A stretch of DNA of 37,869 nt from Porticoccaceae bacterium (GTDB lineage: Bacteria > Pseudomonadota > Gammaproteobacteria > Pseudomonadales > Porticoccaceae). The stretch lies in NCBI GenBank assembly GCA_023228865.1, contig JALOAH010000045.1, positions 1-37,869 of the forward strand. The letters run 5' to 3'. The first letter of the stretch is position 1; each line of letters starts with the position of its first letter. The notes under the pieces are model-generated. The model saw only the letters and a list, made by a program, of their open reading frames with translations. It searched no databases and was not told where the DNA came from. Both the position numbers and the translations under genes were made by a program. This document shows, one piece after another, positions 25,366-35,881 of the stretch.

Positions 25366-25986
25366 TTACTTGGAGTAGAGTTCCACGATAAGGTTTTCGT
25401 TGATTTCAGAAGGCAATTCACTTCTGTCAGGAGTGCGCTTAAAGGTGCCCTGCAACTTATTGGCATCCATTTCGACCCAATCAACAGACCCCCTCTGGGA
25501 AGCGAGTTGAACCGCAGACTGAATGCGCAGCTGATTCTTGGCCTTTTCGCGAATTGACACCACGTCGCCAGGTTGAACCTGATACGAAGGCACATTCACT
25601 TTTTTACCATTGATAAGAATAGCGGCATGGGAAACAAGCTGGCGGGACTCTGCACGGGTAGAACCAAAGCCCATGCGATAGATCACATTGTCCAGGCGGC
25701 ATTCGAGCAGCTGCAGCAGGTTCTCACCGGTAGCACCTTTACGACGGGCGGCTTCCTTGTAATAACTGCGGAATTGCTTTTCGAGGATACCGTAAAGGCG
25801 GCGAACTTTTTGCTTTTCGCGAAGCTGTACGCCGTAATCGGAAAGACGACCGCGACGCTGACCGTGCTGGCCTGGAGCGCTATCGGCGCGGCACTTGGAT
25901 TCCAGCGGGCGAATACCACTTTTCAGGAACAAGTCTGTGCCTTCACGACGGGACAGCTTGCAAGTAGGACCTAAATATCTTGCCAT
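25366..25986 (-). CDS. rpsD: 30S ribosomal protein S4
   Basis: S4 starts assembly of the 5' domain of the 30S subunit. In E. coli it also represses translation of its own operon. The 206 residues match the E. coli protein closely: [20 protein letters not shown] at the start, an S4 RNA-binding domain (about 94-160, [12 protein letters not shown]), and the ending [11 protein letters not shown]. The N-terminal four-cysteine zinc cluster of some S4 proteins is absent. Gene order rpsM-rpsK-rpsD-rpoA-rplQ is that of the alpha operon. Confidence 0.98.
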   Translation of the reverse strand: MARYLGPTCKLSRREGTDLFLKSGIRPLESKCRADSAPGQHGQRRGRLSDYGVQLREKQKVRRLYGILEKQFRSYYKEAARRKGATGENLLQLLECRLDNVIYRMGFGSTRAESRQLVSHAAILINGKKVNVPSYQVQPGDVVSIREKAKNQLRIQSAVQLASQRGSVDWVEMDANKLQGTFKRTPDRSELPSEINENLIVELYSK

Positions 25987-26000
25987 TTAAATGTTCCTCG

Positions 26001-26393
26001 TTATACGCGACGTTTCTTCGGCGGACGACAGCCGTTGTGTGGTATGGGGGTCACGTCTGTAATGTTGGTAATCTTGTACCCGGTATTGTTAAGGGCGCGT
26101 ACAGCAGATTCACGACCGGGACCTGGGCCCTTGACCATTACATCCAGATTTTTCAACCCATACTCCTGAGCAGCCTGGCCGGCGCGCTCAGCGGCCACCT
26201 GGGCAGCAAAAGGGGTACTTTTACGGGAGCCGCGGAAGCCAGACCCACCAGAGGTGGCCCAGCTCAGAGTGTTACCCTGGCGGTCTGTAATAGTGATAAT
26301 GGTATTGTTGAACGAGGCATGAACGTGGGCAATGCCATCGACAACGGTTCTTCTCGCTTTTTTGCGAGGAGTCTTACTAGGTGTTTTAGCCAT
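26001..26393 (-). CDS. rpsK: 30S ribosomal protein S11
   Basis: S11 sits on the 30S platform near the E-site mRNA. The 130 residues contain [20 protein letters not shown] and the C-terminal block [19 protein letters not shown], both invariant features. It lies 42 bases after rpsM and 14 bases before rpsD. Confidence 0.98.
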   Translation of the reverse strand: MAKTPSKTPRKKARRTVVDGIAHVHASFNNTIITITDRQGNTLSWATSGGSGFRGSRKSTPFAAQVAAERAGQAAQEYGLKNLDVMVKGPGPGRESAVRALNNTGYKITNITDVTPIPHNGCRPPKKRRV

Positions 26394-26435
26394 AAAAATA
26401 CCTGGATCGCTTAGAAAGCCAACTATGTGGCCCGA

Positions 26436-26792
26436 TTATTTCTTGATGGGTCTGCGTGGACCTTTGCGAGTTCTCGCATTGGTCTTGGTACGCTGTCCGC
26501 GCAAAGGGAGACCTCGACGGTGTCTCAGACCGCGATAGCAGCCGAGATCCATCAAGCGCTTGATGTTCATATTGACTTCGCGGCGAAGGTCACCCTCTAC
26601 CGTTTTCTTGGCAATCTCGTTGCGGATCTCGTCCAACTTCTCTTCAGAGAGGTCGGCAATCTTAGTATCTTCGGCAACGCCAACAGATTGACAGATATTT
26701 TTGGCTGTTGTGCGGCCGATCCCGTAAACGTAAGTCAGTGAAATCACTGCGTGCTTGTTATCGGGAATGTTGACACCGGAAATACGGGCCAT
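26436..26792 (-). CDS. rpsM: 30S ribosomal protein S13
   Basis: S13 in the head of the 30S subunit contacts the P-site tRNA and L5. The 118 residues start [20 protein letters not shown], contain the helix-two-turn-helix YGIGRTTAK, and end in a basic tail GPRRPIKK that reaches the tRNA. It is the first gene after the strong promoter at 26858-26886 and thus heads the alpha operon here, as in E. coli. Confidence 0.98.
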   Translation of the reverse strand: MARISGVNIPDNKHAVISLTYVYGIGRTTAKNICQSVGVAEDTKIADLSEEKLDEIRNEIAKKTVEGDLRREVNMNIKRLMDLGCYRGLRHRRGLPLRGQRTKTNARTRKGPRRPIKK

Positions 26793-26857
26793 TCGTCTTA
26801 CTCCACTTATCTAAGTTTTGCTATTACGCAATTCCCCGTAGGGAAAAAAGGCGCAAG

Positions 26858-26886
26858 ATCATAGCTTCAAAAACACAAAAAATCAA
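26858..26886 (-). promoter_or_regulatory. Alpha operon promoter
   Basis: On the reverse strand TTGATT (26886-26881) and TATGAT (26863-26858) are separated by exactly 17 bases. Transcription would start near 26850, giving a leader of about 58 nt before rpsM. In that leader TTCCC-TACG-GGGAA (26845-26832) can form a small hairpin. This is where E. coli has the S4-binding pseudoknot, but I cannot confirm such a fold here. Confidence 0.7.
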
Positions 26887-26898
26887 CAGCTTCAATAA

Positions 26899-27015
26899 TT
26901 AACCCTGACGCTGCTTGTGGCGGGGTTCCGCAGCACAAATCACCCGCAAAGCACCTTTGCGCTTGATAATTTTGCAATTGCGACAAACTTTTTTTACCGA
27001 TGCACGAACTTTCAT
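26899..27015 (-). CDS. rpmJ: 50S ribosomal protein L36
   Basis: L36 is a tiny zinc-ribbon protein in the 50S subunit near the central protuberance stalk base. The reverse strand from ATG at 27015 to TAA at 26899 encodes 38 residues beginning [20 protein letters not shown]. Zinc ligands are C11, C14, C27 and H33, so this is the zinc-binding (C+) form. It lies 24 bases after secY and 106 bases before rpsM, closing the spc operon as in E. coli. Confidence 0.97.
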   Translation of the reverse strand: MKVRASVKKVCRNCKIIKRKGALRVICAAEPRHKQRQG

Positions 27016-27039
27016 TGCTATACCTCAAACAAAGGCGGT

Positions 27040-28365
27040 TTAGCGCCCGCCGTAACTCTTAAGATTGGATTTTTTCAACAGTGAGTCATACTGCTGTGAC
27101 ATCAGGTGGGACTGAACCTGAGCCATAAAGTCCATGGTAACCACCACAGCAATCAGCAGTGACGTACCGCCGAGATAAAAAGGCACATTGAAATAAACGT
27201 TGAGTACCTGGGGCATCAGGCAGACCGCTGTCATATAAACACCGCCTACAACCGTCAACTTGGTCACCACCGTATCTATATATCTTGCCGTGGAGTCGCC
27301 TGGCCTGATTCCGGGAAGATAGGCACCACCCTTTTTCAGGTTGTCTGCAATTTCCTTGGGATTGAACATCAACGCCGTATAGAAAAAGCAGAAGAAAATA
27401 ATCATGATTGCAAACAGCAGAATATGAAGCGGCTGTCCAGGGCCGAGCACCAGCGCCACGTCCTGAATCCAGTCGGGGGCATCGGCACCCTGACCAAACC
27501 AGGTCGCTATGGTGGAGGGAAACAGCAGCAAGCTGCTGGCAAAAATGGCCGGAATAACCCCCGCCATATTCACTTTCAACGGCAGATGGCTCTGCTGTTG
27601 CCCACCCATGGCCTTGCGACCCTGCTGACGCTGGGCATAATTCACTGTAATGCGGCGCTGACCGCGCTCGACAAAGACAACAAAATACACAACTGCGATG
27701 GCGACAATGGCGATCACCAAAACGGTCAAAATATGTAGCTCACCCTGACGCGCCGACTCAAAGGCCTGGCCAACGGCGGAGGGCAGGCCGGCGACGATAC
27801 CGGCAAAAATCAGCATGGAAATACCGTTGCCGATACCTCTCTCGGTGATCTGCTCGCCAAGCCACATCATAAATACGGCACCAGTGACCAGGGAGGTAAC
27901 GGAAATAACATAAAACGCGGTGTCTGGCAGGTAGGCCAAACCCTGGCCGGCAAGCCCCACGGACATGCCAATACCCTGAACCAGCGCCAGTACTACCGTT
28001 CCGTAACGGGTGTACTGAGATATTTTGCGCCGTCCTGAGTCCCCTTCTTTCTTGAGCTGCTCAAGAGAGGGGGTTACCGCCGTCATTAACTGCATGATGA
28101 TGGACGCCGAGATATAAGGCATGATCCCCAGGGCGAGGATACTCATCCGCTCCAGGGCGCCACCAGAAAACATATTAAACAGCCCCAGGATCGTACCCTG
28201 ATTCTGGTTAAACAGGTTGGCCAGTTTATCGGGATCAATACCGGGTACCGGAATGTGGGTTCCGATGCGGTAAATGACAATAGCCAGCAGCAAAAAGCGA
28301 AGGCGAGCCCAAAGCTCGCCCAACCCTTTTTGACTGCCTGCTGGCAAATTTCCGGCTTTAGCCAT
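27040..28365 (-). CDS. secY: Protein translocase subunit SecY
   Basis: SecY forms the protein-conducting channel of the inner membrane with SecE and SecG, working with SecA or ribosomes. The 441 residues have ten hydrophobic segments. Typical signatures are the first helix and plug region ([12 protein letters not shown] near 37-48), the cytoplasmic loop [12 protein letters not shown], the SecA- and ribosome-binding loop with [19 protein letters not shown], and [11 protein letters not shown]. It lies between rplO and rpmJ with 14- and 24-base gaps. Confidence 0.98.
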   Translation of the reverse strand: MAKAGNLPAGSQKGLGELWARLRFLLLAIVIYRIGTHIPVPGIDPDKLANLFNQNQGTILGLFNMFSGGALERMSILALGIMPYISASIIMQLMTAVTPSLEQLKKEGDSGRRKISQYTRYGTVVLALVQGIGMSVGLAGQGLAYLPDTAFYVISVTSLVTGAVFMMWLGEQITERGIGNGISMLIFAGIVAGLPSAVGQAFESARQGELHILTVLVIAIVAIAVVYFVVFVERGQRRITVNYAQRQQGRKAMGGQQQSHLPLKVNMAGVIPAIFASSLLLFPSTIATWFGQGADAPDWIQDVALVLGPGQPLHILLFAIMIIFFCFFYTALMFNPKEIADNLKKGGAYLPGIRPGDSTARYIDTVVTKLTVVGGVYMTAVCLMPQVLNVYFNVPFYLGGTSLLIAVVVTMDFMAQVQSHLMSQQYDSLLKKSNLKSYGGR

Positions 28366-28379
28366 GATAAGGGTATCCG

Positions 28380-28814
28380 TTACTCTTCGACTTTGCCGCC
28401 AGCTGCTTCAACGGCAGCTTTTGCACCCTTGGTGATGCCCAGCCCTTTAATGGTAACGGCTTTGGCAACATCGCCGGAAAGAAAAATCTTTGCCCGCAGT
28501 ATGGAGGCATTGATCAGCCCGGCTGCTTTCAGTGCGTCGAGGTCGATAACGTCCGCCTGCACAGCACTCAATTCAGAGGTGCGAATTTCGGCACTGACAC
28601 GGGCGATGCGCGAGCTGAAACCAAACTTCGGCAAGCGCTTTTGCAAAGGCATTTGACCGCCTTCAAAACCTGGGCGCACACGGCCACCAGAGCGGGCTTT
28701 TTGACCTTTGTGGCCGCGACCGCCGGTTTTGCCGAGGCCGCTACCAATACCGCGACCTACACGCCTGCCTTCTTTAATACGGCCAGGAGCCGGACTCAGG
28801 GAATTCAGTCTCAT
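28380..28814 (-). CDS. rplO: 50S ribosomal protein L15
   Basis: L15 organises 23S rRNA in late 50S assembly. I start it at the ATG at 28814, giving 144 residues and the normal opening MRLNSLSP, with AAGGAG seven bases upstream; an in-frame GTG at 28820 would overlap rpmD and lacks support. The glycine/arginine-rich extension [18 protein letters not shown] and [15 protein letters not shown] threads into rRNA. The start codon lies two bases after the rpmD stop, so the genes are coupled. Confidence 0.97.
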   Translation of the reverse strand: MRLNSLSPAPGRIKEGRRVGRGIGSGLGKTGGRGHKGQKARSGGRVRPGFEGGQMPLQKRLPKFGFSSRIARVSAEIRTSELSAVQADVIDLDALKAAGLINASILRAKIFLSGDVAKAVTIKGLGITKGAKAAVEAAGGKVEE

Positions 28815-28816
28815 GA

Positions 28817-29005
28817 TCACTCTCCTTCAACCTTTACCATGTAGTAAATTTTGTTGATCATGCCACGAACAGAAGGGGTGTCTTCCACTTCTACTGTATG
28901 ACCGATCTTTCTCAATCCCAGACCGGCCGCACAGGCCTTGTGTGCAGGCAGACGTCCGTGAGCACTTTTGGTTTGAGTGACTTTAATTTTGTTTGCGTTA
29001 GCCAT
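28817..29005 (-). CDS. rpmD: 50S ribosomal protein L30
   Basis: L30 is a small 50S protein binding domain II of 23S rRNA. The 62 residues contain [20 protein letters not shown] and [20 protein letters not shown], the family core. The last codons supply the ribosome-binding site of rplO. It follows rpsE by 30 bases. Confidence 0.97.
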   Translation of the reverse strand: MANANKIKVTQTKSAHGRLPAHKACAAGLGLRKIGHTVEVEDTPSVRGMINKIYYMVKVEGE

Positions 29006-29035
29006 TATTCAATTCCTGACGTTTGAATCAGGGCA

Positions 29036-29545
29036 TTAACCCTGAATATCTTCAACGGCTTTGCCACGCTTGGCGGCAACCTGATCTGGTGATTTGATGC
29101 TCTTCAGCGCCTTGATGGTGGCGCGAACAACGTTCACAGGATTGGTAGAGCCATAACATTTGGCCAACACGTTCTGAACACCGGCAAGCTCAAGCACGGA
29201 GCGCATGGCACCGCCAGCAATGACACCAGTACCCTCAGAAGCGGGCTGCATATAGATTTTCGACGCGCCGTGGTTGGCTTTCGTGGGGTACTGAATGGTG
29301 GTGCCATCCAGTTCCACATCAATCATATTGCGACGGGCAGCTTCCATGGCTTTTTGAATGGCCTGAGGCACTTCGCGCGCCTTACCGCGACCAAAGCCAA
29401 CACGGCCATTGCCATCACCGACCACCGTCAGCGCCGTGAAAGCAAATATACGGCCACCTTTTACAGTCTTGGCAACACGGTTCACCTGAACCAGTTTTTC
29501 CATCAGACCTTCGTTTGGATCTACTTCTCTTGGATTGTTAGCCAT
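29036..29545 (-). CDS. rpsE: 30S ribosomal protein S5
   Basis: S5 lies at the mRNA entry channel and affects decoding accuracy. The 169 residues carry the N-terminal double-stranded RNA-binding domain ([20 protein letters not shown] near 30-49, then [11 protein letters not shown]) and the C-terminal S5 domain ([20 protein letters not shown]). It sits ten bases after rplR. Confidence 0.98.
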   Translation of the reverse strand: MANNPREVDPNEGLMEKLVQVNRVAKTVKGGRIFAFTALTVVGDGNGRVGFGRGKAREVPQAIQKAMEAARRNMIDVELDGTTIQYPTKANHGASKIYMQPASEGTGVIAGGAMRSVLELAGVQNVLAKCYGSTNPVNVVRATIKALKSIKSPDQVAAKRGKAVEDIQG

Positions 29546-29555
29546 TTCTCAACCT

Positions 29556-29906
29556 TTAGAATTCCAGTCCAGCTTCGCGCGCCGCATCAGCAAGCGCCTT
29601 CACACGGCCGTGGAACTTGAAGCCGCTTCTGTCAAAAGAAACCTTGTCAATCCCGGCTTCTTTGGCACGTTTTGCCACCAGCGCGCCGACAGCTTTCGCC
29701 GCCTCGACATTGCCGGTAGCCCCTGAACGCAGTGACTCGTCCAGTGTTGATGCGCTGGCAATGACTGTGTCGCCAGCGGGAGCGATAATCTGAGCATAAA
29801 TATGTCGCGGTGTACGGTGGACAGTCAACCGGACAGAGCCGAGCTCGCGGATTTTCATACGGGTGCGAAGTGCACGACGCAGACGTGATTGCTTTTTGTC
29901 TTTCAT
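29556..29906 (-). CDS. rplR: 50S ribosomal protein L18
   Basis: L18 binds 5S rRNA with L5 in the central protuberance. The 116 residues have a basic N-terminus ([14 protein letters not shown]) and the core [20 protein letters not shown], ending [20 protein letters not shown]. It lies between rplF and rpsE, with gaps of 12 and 10 bases. Confidence 0.98.
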   Translation of the reverse strand: MKDKKQSRLRRALRTRMKIRELGSVRLTVHRTPRHIYAQIIAPAGDTVIASASTLDESLRSGATGNVEAAKAVGALVAKRAKEAGIDKVSFDRSGFKFHGRVKALADAAREAGLEF

Positions 29907-29918
29907 ACTCAGAACCTG

Positions 29919-30452
29919 TTACTTTTTCTTCGCTTCTTTACGACGAACATTTTCGTCGGCATAGCGTACGCCCTTACCTTTGTAAGGCTCCGGTGGTCTG
30001 TAGGCGCGAATTTCCGCCGCTACCTGACCGAGCAGTTGCTTGTCAGCTGCCTTTAATACGATTTCCGTCTGGCTCGGGGTTTCTGCAGTCACACCAGCGG
30101 GAACCACATATTCCACCGGGTGGGAAAAGCCAAGTGACAGACTGACTTTGCCGCCCTGCGCCTGGGCGCGATAACCGACACCCACCAGCTGCAATTTTCT
30201 TTCAAAACCTTCAGAGACACCGCGCACCATATTGCTGACCAGAGCACGATAGGTGCCGGAGAGCGCATGGGCGGCTTTGCCGTTATTGACAGGGGCAAAA
30301 TTCAGAACATTTCCGTCCTGGCTGATGGTGACATCAGCGTTCAGCGCCATGGACAAATTGCCCTTACCGCCTTTAACGGAAATCTGTTTTGCTTCCAGTT
30401 TTACCTCGACCCCACTGGGGAGTACGACAGGATCCTTCGCAACTCTAGACAT
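29919..30452 (-). CDS. rplF: 50S ribosomal protein L6
   Basis: L6 lies near the sarcin-ricin loop and the factor-binding centre. The 177 residues contain two duplicated alpha-beta domains (about 1-80 and 85-177), with the second ending in [20 protein letters not shown], the diagnostic C-terminal motif. It lies 27 bases after rpsH in the spc gene order. Confidence 0.98.
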   Translation of the reverse strand: MSRVAKDPVVLPSGVEVKLEAKQISVKGGKGNLSMALNADVTISQDGNVLNFAPVNNGKAAHALSGTYRALVSNMVRGVSEGFERKLQLVGVGYRAQAQGGKVSLSLGFSHPVEYVVPAGVTAETPSQTEIVLKAADKQLLGQVAAEIRAYRPPEPYKGKGVRYADENVRRKEAKKK

Positions 30453-30479
30453 TTTACAATCTCTTAATAAATGCAGTGG

Positions 30480-30872
30480 TTAGAAGACTGTGCAGAGCAC
30501 TTCACCGCCAACACCAGCTGCTCGCGCAGCACGGTCGGTCATAACGCCCCGGCTGGTGGACACGATGGCGATACCCAGCCCGCCTCTCACCTTGGGCAAT
30601 TCCTTGGAGCCTGCGTAGTGACGCAACCCAGGGCGGCTAGAACGGCTAATTTCTTCAATAACCGGCTTGCCTTCAAAATATTTCAGCTCAATAGTCAGTT
30701 CGGGCTTGGCGCCTTCGCTAACGCTGTAACCATTGATATAGCCTTCACCCTTGAGCACTTCGGCAACGGAGGCCTTGAGCTTGGAGGCCGGCATGGTAAC
30801 GCTGGCCTTGTTGCGGGCGTGGGCGTTGCGGATACGGGTCAACATATCAGCCAGTGAATCTTGCATACTCAT
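30480..30872 (-). CDS. rpsH: 30S ribosomal protein S8
   Basis: S8 binds helix 21 of 16S rRNA. In E. coli it is the translational repressor of the spc operon, acting near the start of rplE. The 130 residues start [17 protein letters not shown] and end with the [19 protein letters not shown] block. The ATG at 30872 has GGAG seven bases upstream and is preferred over the ATG two codons later. Confidence 0.98.
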   Translation of the reverse strand: MSMQDSLADMLTRIRNAHARNKASVTMPASKLKASVAEVLKGEGYINGYSVSEGAKPELTIELKYFEGKPVIEEISRSSRPGLRHYAGSKELPKVRGGLGIAIVSTSRGVMTDRAARAAGVGGEVLCTVF

Positions 30873-30888
30873 CGATCAGCTCCTTTCC

Positions 30889-31194
30889 TTACCAGCTTGC
30901 TTTTACAAGGCCGGGGACATCACCGCGCATGGCTGCCTCACGCAGCTTGTTGCGGCACAGACCGAATTTACGGTAAACCCCATGGGGGCGACCAGTGATG
31001 CGACAGCGGCGCTGTTTGCGAACCAGACTGGAATCCCGGGGCAACTTCTGGAGCTGAGTCTGAGCTTCCCAACGCTCCTCGTCAGAGGAACTGGGGCTGA
31101 CAATGGTTGCCTTCAGTTGCGCACGCTTAACCGCGTACTTTGCAGCCAGTTTTTCACGCTTGAGCTCGCGCTCGATCATTGATCTTTTTGCCAT
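30889..31194 (-). CDS. rpsN: 30S ribosomal protein S14 (zinc-independent form)
   Basis: S14 helps assemble the 30S head. The protein has 101 residues and lacks the paired CxxC motifs of the short zinc-binding form, so it is the C-minus type found in most gammaproteobacteria. The conserved C-terminal block [20 protein letters not shown] is present. It lies between rplE and rpsH, with 8 and 16 base gaps. Confidence 0.98.
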   Translation of the reverse strand: MAKRSMIERELKREKLAAKYAVKRAQLKATIVSPSSSDEERWEAQTQLQKLPRDSSLVRKQRRCRITGRPHGVYRKFGLCRNKLREAAMRGDVPGLVKASW

Positions 31195-31202
31195 TTTTTA
31201 CC

Positions 31203-31742
31203 TCAACCCTTCAGAGGGAAGTTAAACGCCCTCAGCAAGGCGCGACCTTCGTCATCGTTTTTAGCTGTTGTGGTAATGGTGATATCCATACCACGCAAGG
31301 CATCAACCTTGTCGTAATCGATCTCAGGGAAAATAATCTGTTCACTGACACCCATTGAAAAATTGCCGCGCCCGTCAAAGGATTTGGGGCTGATGCCGCG
31401 GAAATCACGAATCCGAGGAATGGCGATGCTGATCAGTCGCTCCAGGAACTCATACATGCGTTCGCTGCGCAATGTGACCTTACAGCCAATCGGCCAACCT
31501 TCACGAACCTTAAAGCCGGCAACGGATTTTCGCGCTTTAGTGATAACCGGCTTCTGGCCAGAAATCAGCGTCATTTCGTTAACGGCGTTTTCCAGGATCT
31601 TTTTGTCCGCCAGCGCTTCACCCACACCCATGTTGAGGGTGATTTTGGTAATGCGCGGAATCTCCATCACATTGTTCAGACCCAACTCAGCTTGCAGTTT
31701 GGGTGCTATTTCTGTCTTGTAAATTTCTTTCAGTCTGGCCAT
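31203..31742 (-). CDS. rplE: 50S ribosomal protein L5
   Basis: L5 binds 5S rRNA and contacts the P-site tRNA and S13. The 179 residues show [11 protein letters not shown] near 33-43, [19 protein letters not shown], and the C-terminal [20 protein letters not shown]. It follows rplX by 14 bases. In E. coli S8 represses translation around this start; I did not model a matching fold here. Confidence 0.98.
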   Translation of the reverse strand: MARLKEIYKTEIAPKLQAELGLNNVMEIPRITKITLNMGVGEALADKKILENAVNEMTLISGQKPVITKARKSVAGFKVREGWPIGCKVTLRSERMYEFLERLISIAIPRIRDFRGISPKSFDGRGNFSMGVSEQIIFPEIDYDKVDALRGMDITITTTAKNDDEGRALLRAFNFPLKG

Positions 31743-31756
31743 GTCAAATTACCTTG

Positions 31757-32080
31757 TTAGCCATCAACGGGAGTGCCGCTGGACTTAAACACTCTTACCT
31801 TTTTACCGTCTTCCTGGACTTTAAAGCCAACGCGATCAGCTTTTCTGGTCTCAGGGTTGTAAAGAGCCACATTGGAAACATCAATGGAGGCCTCTTTTTC
31901 AACGATGCCACCGGGGGTGCCCAGTTGCGGATTCGGCTTCTGATGTTTCTTGACCATCTGAATCCCGGACACCAGGAGACGGCCATTATCCAGCACTTTA
32001 AGAACTTTGCCGCGCTTGCCTTTGTCTTTACCTGCAAGAACTACAACGTCGTCGTTTGTCTTAATCTTTCTGCTTGCCAT
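31757..32080 (-). CDS. rplX: 50S ribosomal protein L24
   Basis: L24 initiates 50S assembly and lies at the tunnel exit. The 107 residues carry a KOW motif in the N-terminal part ([20 protein letters not shown] near 9-28) and the conserved [15 protein letters not shown]. It lies 16 bases after rplN. Confidence 0.97.
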   Translation of the reverse strand: MASRKIKTNDDVVVLAGKDKGKRGKVLKVLDNGRLLVSGIQMVKKHQKPNPQLGTPGGIVEKEASIDVSNVALYNPETRKADRVGFKVQEDGKKVRVFKSSGTPVDG

Positions 32081-32096
32081 TGCTACCTCCTCCGGC

Positions 32097-32465
32097 TCAG
32101 AGCACTTCAGGTGCCAGAGAAATAATTTTCATGAACTTGTCGCCGCGAAGCTCGCGGGTCACCGGCCCAAAGATACGAGTACCTATAGGAGCTAACTGGT
32201 TGTTAAGCAACACTGCAGCGTTGTCGTCGAACTTGATGAGACTTCCATCCTGGCGACGCACACCTTTTTTAGTGCGCACTACAACAGCGTTCATCACCTG
32301 GCCTTTCTTGACCTTGCCACGGGGAATCGCTTCTTTTACGGATACCTTGATAATATCCCCTACGCTAGCGTAGCGGCGATGTGAACCACCCAGCACCTTG
32401 ATGCACATGACTCTGCGTGCACCGCTGTTGTCTGCCACATCCAAATAGCTCTGCGTCTGAATCAT
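32097..32465 (-). CDS. rplN: 50S ribosomal protein L14
   Basis: L14 forms an inter-subunit bridge and contacts RsfS. The 122 residues begin [20 protein letters not shown] and include [21 protein letters not shown] and [13 protein letters not shown]. In E. coli rplN starts a separate spc operon with its own promoter in a gap of about 160 bases. Here the gap to rpsQ is 33 bases without a promoter candidate, so S10 and spc are probably co-transcribed. Confidence 0.98.
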   Translation of the reverse strand: MIQTQSYLDVADNSGARRVMCIKVLGGSHRRYASVGDIIKVSVKEAIPRGKVKKGQVMNAVVVRTKKGVRRQDGSLIKFDDNAAVLLNNQLAPIGTRIFGPVTRELRGDKFMKIISLAPEVL

Positions 32466-32498
32466 TGTTTCGCTCCGAAACCGTTACTGCCTGCTCGC

Positions 32499-32759
32499 TT
32501 AAATTTCAGCGGCTTTCTCAACAATCTCGACCAGCGTCCAGGACTTATCCTTGGACAGAGGGCGAGTTTCTTTAATGGTTACCACATCACCAATGCCACA
32601 CGCGTTGTTCTCGTCGTGAGCCTTGATCTTTGTGGAACGACTGATAATCTTTCCGTACACAGGGTGCTTTACGCGACGCTCAATTCTTACGGTGATCGTC
32701 TTGTCCATTTTGTCGCTGACGACTTTGCCGGACAGAGTACTTGCTGTTGATTCACCCAT
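32499..32759 (-). CDS. rpsQ: 30S ribosomal protein S17
   Basis: S17 is an OB-fold primary binder of 16S rRNA. The 86 residues include [19 protein letters not shown] and the motif [18 protein letters not shown]. It lies one base after rpmC and ends the S10-type gene order. Confidence 0.98.
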   Translation of the reverse strand: MGESTASTLSGKVVSDKMDKTITVRIERRVKHPVYGKIISRSTKIKAHDENNACGIGDVVTIKETRPLSKDKSWTLVEIVEKAAEI

Positions 32760-32760
32760 T

Positions 32761-32955
32761 TCAGTTACCTGCTTTCTGATTCAACACGGTTTTAATGCGG
32801 GCAATGTTTTTGCGCGTCTCACCGATTTTGTGAGACTGCCCGAGCTGACCAGTTGCCTTCTGCATACGCAGTTTGAACTGATTTTCCAGCTCTGCACCCA
32901 GCAGACCTTGCAATTCATCAACTGATTTTTGTTGCAATTCTGAAGCTTTCATCAC
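32761..32955 (-). CDS. rpmC: 50S ribosomal protein L29
   Basis: L29 is a helical hairpin next to L23 at the tunnel exit. The 64 residues contain [20 protein letters not shown] and a C-terminal helix with ARIKTVL. The start overlaps the rplP stop by four bases (ATGA), a sign of translational coupling. Confidence 0.97.
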   Translation of the reverse strand: MMKASELQQKSVDELQGLLGAELENQFKLRMQKATGQLGQSHKIGETRKNIARIKTVLNQKAGN

Positions 32956-33365
32956 ATCACCGTACGTCTAACAAAGGTTGTTCTCAGCGGCAGTTTAGCG
33001 GCAGCAAGAGCGAAAGCCTCGCGCGCCAACTCTTCGCTAACACCCTCCATTTCATAGAGAACCTTGCCTGGCTGGATTTGAGCCACCCAGTAGGAAACGT
33101 TACCCTTACCCTTACCCTGACGAACTTCAAGGGGTTTTTCGGTAATGGGTTTGTCTGGGAAAACACGGATCCAGATCTTGCCGCCACGCTTGATGTGACG
33201 ACTCATGGCACGACGGGCAGCCTCGATCTGACGGGCAGTCAATCGACCACGATCTGTGGACTTGAGTCCGTATTCGCCAAAGCTTACTTTGCTACCGCGA
33301 AGCGCGAGACCGCGGTTGCGGCCTTTCATTTGCTTACGGAATTTGGTTCGTTTCGGTTGCAGCAT
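32952..33365 (-). CDS. rplP: 50S ribosomal protein L16
   Basis: L16 completes the A-site and peptidyl transferase region of the 50S subunit. The 137 residues begin [20 protein letters not shown] and include [20 protein letters not shown] and [14 protein letters not shown]. It overlaps rpmC by four bases and follows rpsC by 23. Confidence 0.98.
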   Translation of the reverse strand: MLQPKRTKFRKQMKGRNRGLALRGSKVSFGEYGLKSTDRGRLTARQIEAARRAMSRHIKRGGKIWIRVFPDKPITEKPLEVRQGKGKGNVSYWVAQIQPGKVLYEMEGVSEELAREAFALAAAKLPLRTTFVRRTVM

Positions 33366-33388
33366 GTCGCTCGACCCTTATTCGCAAA

Positions 33389-34051
33389 TCACTTCTTGGG
33401 CTTGGACTGGTCTGCTTCGGGAGCACCCAGTATTTCGCCTTTGAAAATCCAAACTTTCACACCGATAATCCCGTAGGTCGTCGATGCCTCTGCAGTTGCA
33501 TAATCGATATCCGCACGCAATGTATGCAGCGGAACGCGACCTTCGCGGTACCATTCGGTACGGGCAATCTCGGCACCGCCAAGACGTCCACCCACCTGAA
33601 TTTTGATACCTTCCGCACCCTGGCGCATGCTGTTCTGTACCGCGCGCTTCATGGCGCGACGGAACATCACGCGGCGCTCCAGCTGTTGCGCAACGTTCTG
33701 GGCAACCAGCGTGGCATCCAGGTCGGGCTTGCGCACTTCCTCGATGTTGATATGGACAGGCACACCCATCATGGCGGCTACGGACTGGCGCAGCTTTTCA
33801 ACATCCTCACCCTTCTTGCCGATAACGACGCCGGGGCGGGCTGTGTGGATAGTGATTTTCGCCGACTCTGAAGGACGCTCAATATCAACACGGCTCACGG
33901 AGGCGTGTGACAATTGCTTCTCAATGTAGCTTCTCACCTTGAGATCAGCATTGAGCCTGTCAGCATAATCCTTCTGACTTGCATACCAGACGGAACGGTG
34001 GCTTTTCACAATTCCGAGGCGTATCCCTGTGGGGTGTACTTTCTGACCCAT
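33389..34051 (-). CDS. rpsC: 30S ribosomal protein S3
   Basis: S3 lines the mRNA entry tunnel. The 220 residues contain the KH type 2 domain (about 40-110, with [17 protein letters not shown]) and the C-terminal S3 domain with [20 protein letters not shown]. The start [14 protein letters not shown] is invariant. It lies 24 bases after rplV. Confidence 0.98.
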   Translation of the reverse strand: MGQKVHPTGIRLGIVKSHRSVWYASQKDYADRLNADLKVRSYIEKQLSHASVSRVDIERPSESAKITIHTARPGVVIGKKGEDVEKLRQSVAAMMGVPVHINIEEVRKPDLDATLVAQNVAQQLERRVMFRRAMKRAVQNSMRQGAEGIKIQVGGRLGGAEIARTEWYREGRVPLHTLRADIDYATAEASTTYGIIGVKVWIFKGEILGAPEADQSKPKK

Positions 34052-34075
34052 GTAGTGGTCTCCTAACTACCTTGC

Positions 34076-34405
34076 CTAGTCGGCAACTTTCACTGTTATG
34101 TGACAAGTGCGTTTGAAGATACGATCCGCACGACCTTTTGCCCGGGGCTTGATTCTTTTCAGCGTCAGACCCTCGTCGACAAAAACTGTCGACACCTTGA
34201 GCTCGTCAACGTCTGCACCTTCATTGTGCTCGGCGTTGGCAATTGCAGATTCCAGCACTTTCTTGATAAGCACTGCGCCTTTCTTGGGGCTGAAAGACAA
34301 AATATCCAGCGCCTCTTCAACCTTCTTGCCGCGAATCTGATCGGCTACCAGCCTGGCCTTCTGGGCAGACAGCCTGGCTCCGCGTAATTTTGCTGCTACT
34401 TCCAC
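34076..34405 (-). CDS. rplV: 50S ribosomal protein L22
   Basis: L22 lines the polypeptide exit tunnel with a long beta hairpin, the site of some macrolide resistance changes. The 109 residues include [17 protein letters not shown] and the hairpin segment [20 protein letters not shown], with no unusual insertion. It lies 28 bases after rpsS. Confidence 0.98.
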   Translation of the reverse strand: MEVAAKLRGARLSAQKARLVADQIRGKKVEEALDILSFSPKKGAVLIKKVLESAIANAEHNEGADVDELKVSTVFVDEGLTLKRIKPRAKGRADRIFKRTCHITVKVAD

Positions 34406-34433
34406 CTTCGTATACCTCTACTGATAACCGCGA

Positions 34434-34709
34434 TTAACGCTTGGCTTTCTTATCCGCTACGTGACCACGATATGTGCGGGTGGCGGCGAATTCACCTAAC
34501 TTGTGGCCGACCATCTCTTCGGTAACCAGCACAGGAACGTGCTGTTTGCCATTGTGCACAGCTATAGTCAGACCGACCATGTCCGGCAGAATCATTGAGC
34601 GGCGCGACCAGGTCTTGATGGGGCGCTTGTCATTCTGCTCAACAGCCTGCTCAACCTTCTTCAGGAGGTGGAGATCAATAAATGGACCTTTTTTCAGGGA
34701 GCGTGGCAC
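34434..34709 (-). CDS. rpsS: 30S ribosomal protein S19
   Basis: S19 pairs with S13 in the 30S head near the A site. The 91 residues begin [20 protein letters not shown], contain [20 protein letters not shown] and [15 protein letters not shown]. It lies 38 bases after rplB. Confidence 0.98.
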   Translation of the reverse strand: MPRSLKKGPFIDLHLLKKVEQAVEQNDKRPIKTWSRRSMILPDMVGLTIAVHNGKQHVPVLVTEEMVGHKLGEFAATRTYRGHVADKKAKR

Positions 34710-34747
34710 TGTACTTTCCTCTTCCTGTCTATGCTTTCGTCAGCCGC

Positions 34748-35572
34748 TTACTTGTCGCGACGACGTACAATCATATTGTTAGTGCGCTTGTTCTTGCGCG
34801 TCTTGTAGCCTTTGGTTGGCGTACCCCATGGAGATACGGGGTGACGACCACCAGAGGTACGACCTTCACCACCACCGTGGGGGTGATCCACCGGGTTCAT
34901 GGCAACACCGCGAACCGTTGGGCGAATCCCTTTCCAGCGAGTTGCGCCCGCCTTGCCCAGGGAGCGCAGATTGTGCTCGCTGTTGGACACCTCGCCGATG
35001 GTGGCGCGACAATCAGAAGGCACTTTGCGCATCTCACCACTGCGCAAACGCAGGGTGGCGTACTGGCCTTCACGGGCAACCAACTGAACGGATGTGCCGG
35101 CGCTGCGCGCCAACTGCGCACCCTTGCCTGCTTTCATCTCAACACAGTGAACCTGGCTACCCACAGGGATATTGCGCAGAGGCAGACAGTTGCCCACTTT
35201 AATGGTGGAAGCCTGGCCAGAGCTGATCTGGTCGCCCACCTTCAAGCCTTTGGGAGCGATGATGTAGCGGCGCTCGCCATCCTTGTAGCACACCAGAGCA
35301 ATATAGGCTGTGCGGTTGGGATCGTACTCAATGCGCTCAACGGTGCAGGGAATGCCGTCCTTGTTGCGCTTGAAATCGATGACCCGATAATGCTGTTTGT
35401 GACCACCACCCACATGGCGGGTAGTGATGCGACCGGCATTGTTACGACCACCGGTCTTGCTTTTCTTTTCCAACAAAGGTGCGTAGGGCGCACCCTTGTG
35501 GAGATCGGGGTTCACCACGCTTACAACGAAGCGGCGACCCGGAGATGTTGGTTTTCTCTTGACTACAGGCAT
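34748..35572 (-). CDS. rplB: 50S ribosomal protein L2
   Basis: L2 is needed for subunit joining and peptidyl transferase assembly. The 274 residues include the OB/SH3 RNA-binding core (about 60-200) and the C-terminal [19 protein letters not shown] at 225-243, whose histidine (H230) corresponds to the functionally important H229 of E. coli. The spacing to rplW is 12 bases. Confidence 0.98.
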   Translation of the reverse strand: MPVVKRKPTSPGRRFVVSVVNPDLHKGAPYAPLLEKKSKTGGRNNAGRITTRHVGGGHKQHYRVIDFKRNKDGIPCTVERIEYDPNRTAYIALVCYKDGERRYIIAPKGLKVGDQISSGQASTIKVGNCLPLRNIPVGSQVHCVEMKAGKGAQLARSAGTSVQLVAREGQYATLRLRSGEMRKVPSDCRATIGEVSNSEHNLRSLGKAGATRWKGIRPTVRGVAMNPVDHPHGGGEGRTSGGRHPVSPWGTPTKGYKTRKNKRTNNMIVRRRDK

Positions 35573-35584
35573 GACACCAACCCC

Positions 35585-35881
35585 TTATTCAGCTACTGCA
35601 AAGTCAATTTCTTGACCCTGCGCCAGACGTACATAAGCCTTTTTCCAATCGGACTGATGGCCTATTCCATAACGGGTACGCTTGTTTTTGCCTTTCACAT
35701 TCACAGTGCGAACATCTTCCACCTGAACATTGAAAAGCTTCTGAACGGCAGATTTGATTTCACGCTTGCCCGCATCGCGGCGAACCTTGAAAACAACCTG
35801 ATTACCAATTTCAGCTACGGATGCCGCCTTTTCGGAAACAACGGGCCCCAACAGCACTTGATAGATACGCTCCTGGTTCAT
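35585..35881 (-). CDS. rplW: 50S ribosomal protein L23
   Basis: L23 sits at the tunnel exit and is the docking point for trigger factor and SRP. The 98 residues show [20 protein letters not shown] and the conserved [15 protein letters not shown]. Its start overlaps the rplD stop by four bases (ATGA). Confidence 0.97.
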   Translation of the reverse strand: MNQERIYQVLLGPVVSEKAASVAEIGNQVVFKVRRDAGKREIKSAVQKLFNVQVEDVRTVNVKGKNKRTRYGIGHQSDWKKAYVRLAQGQEIDFAVAE

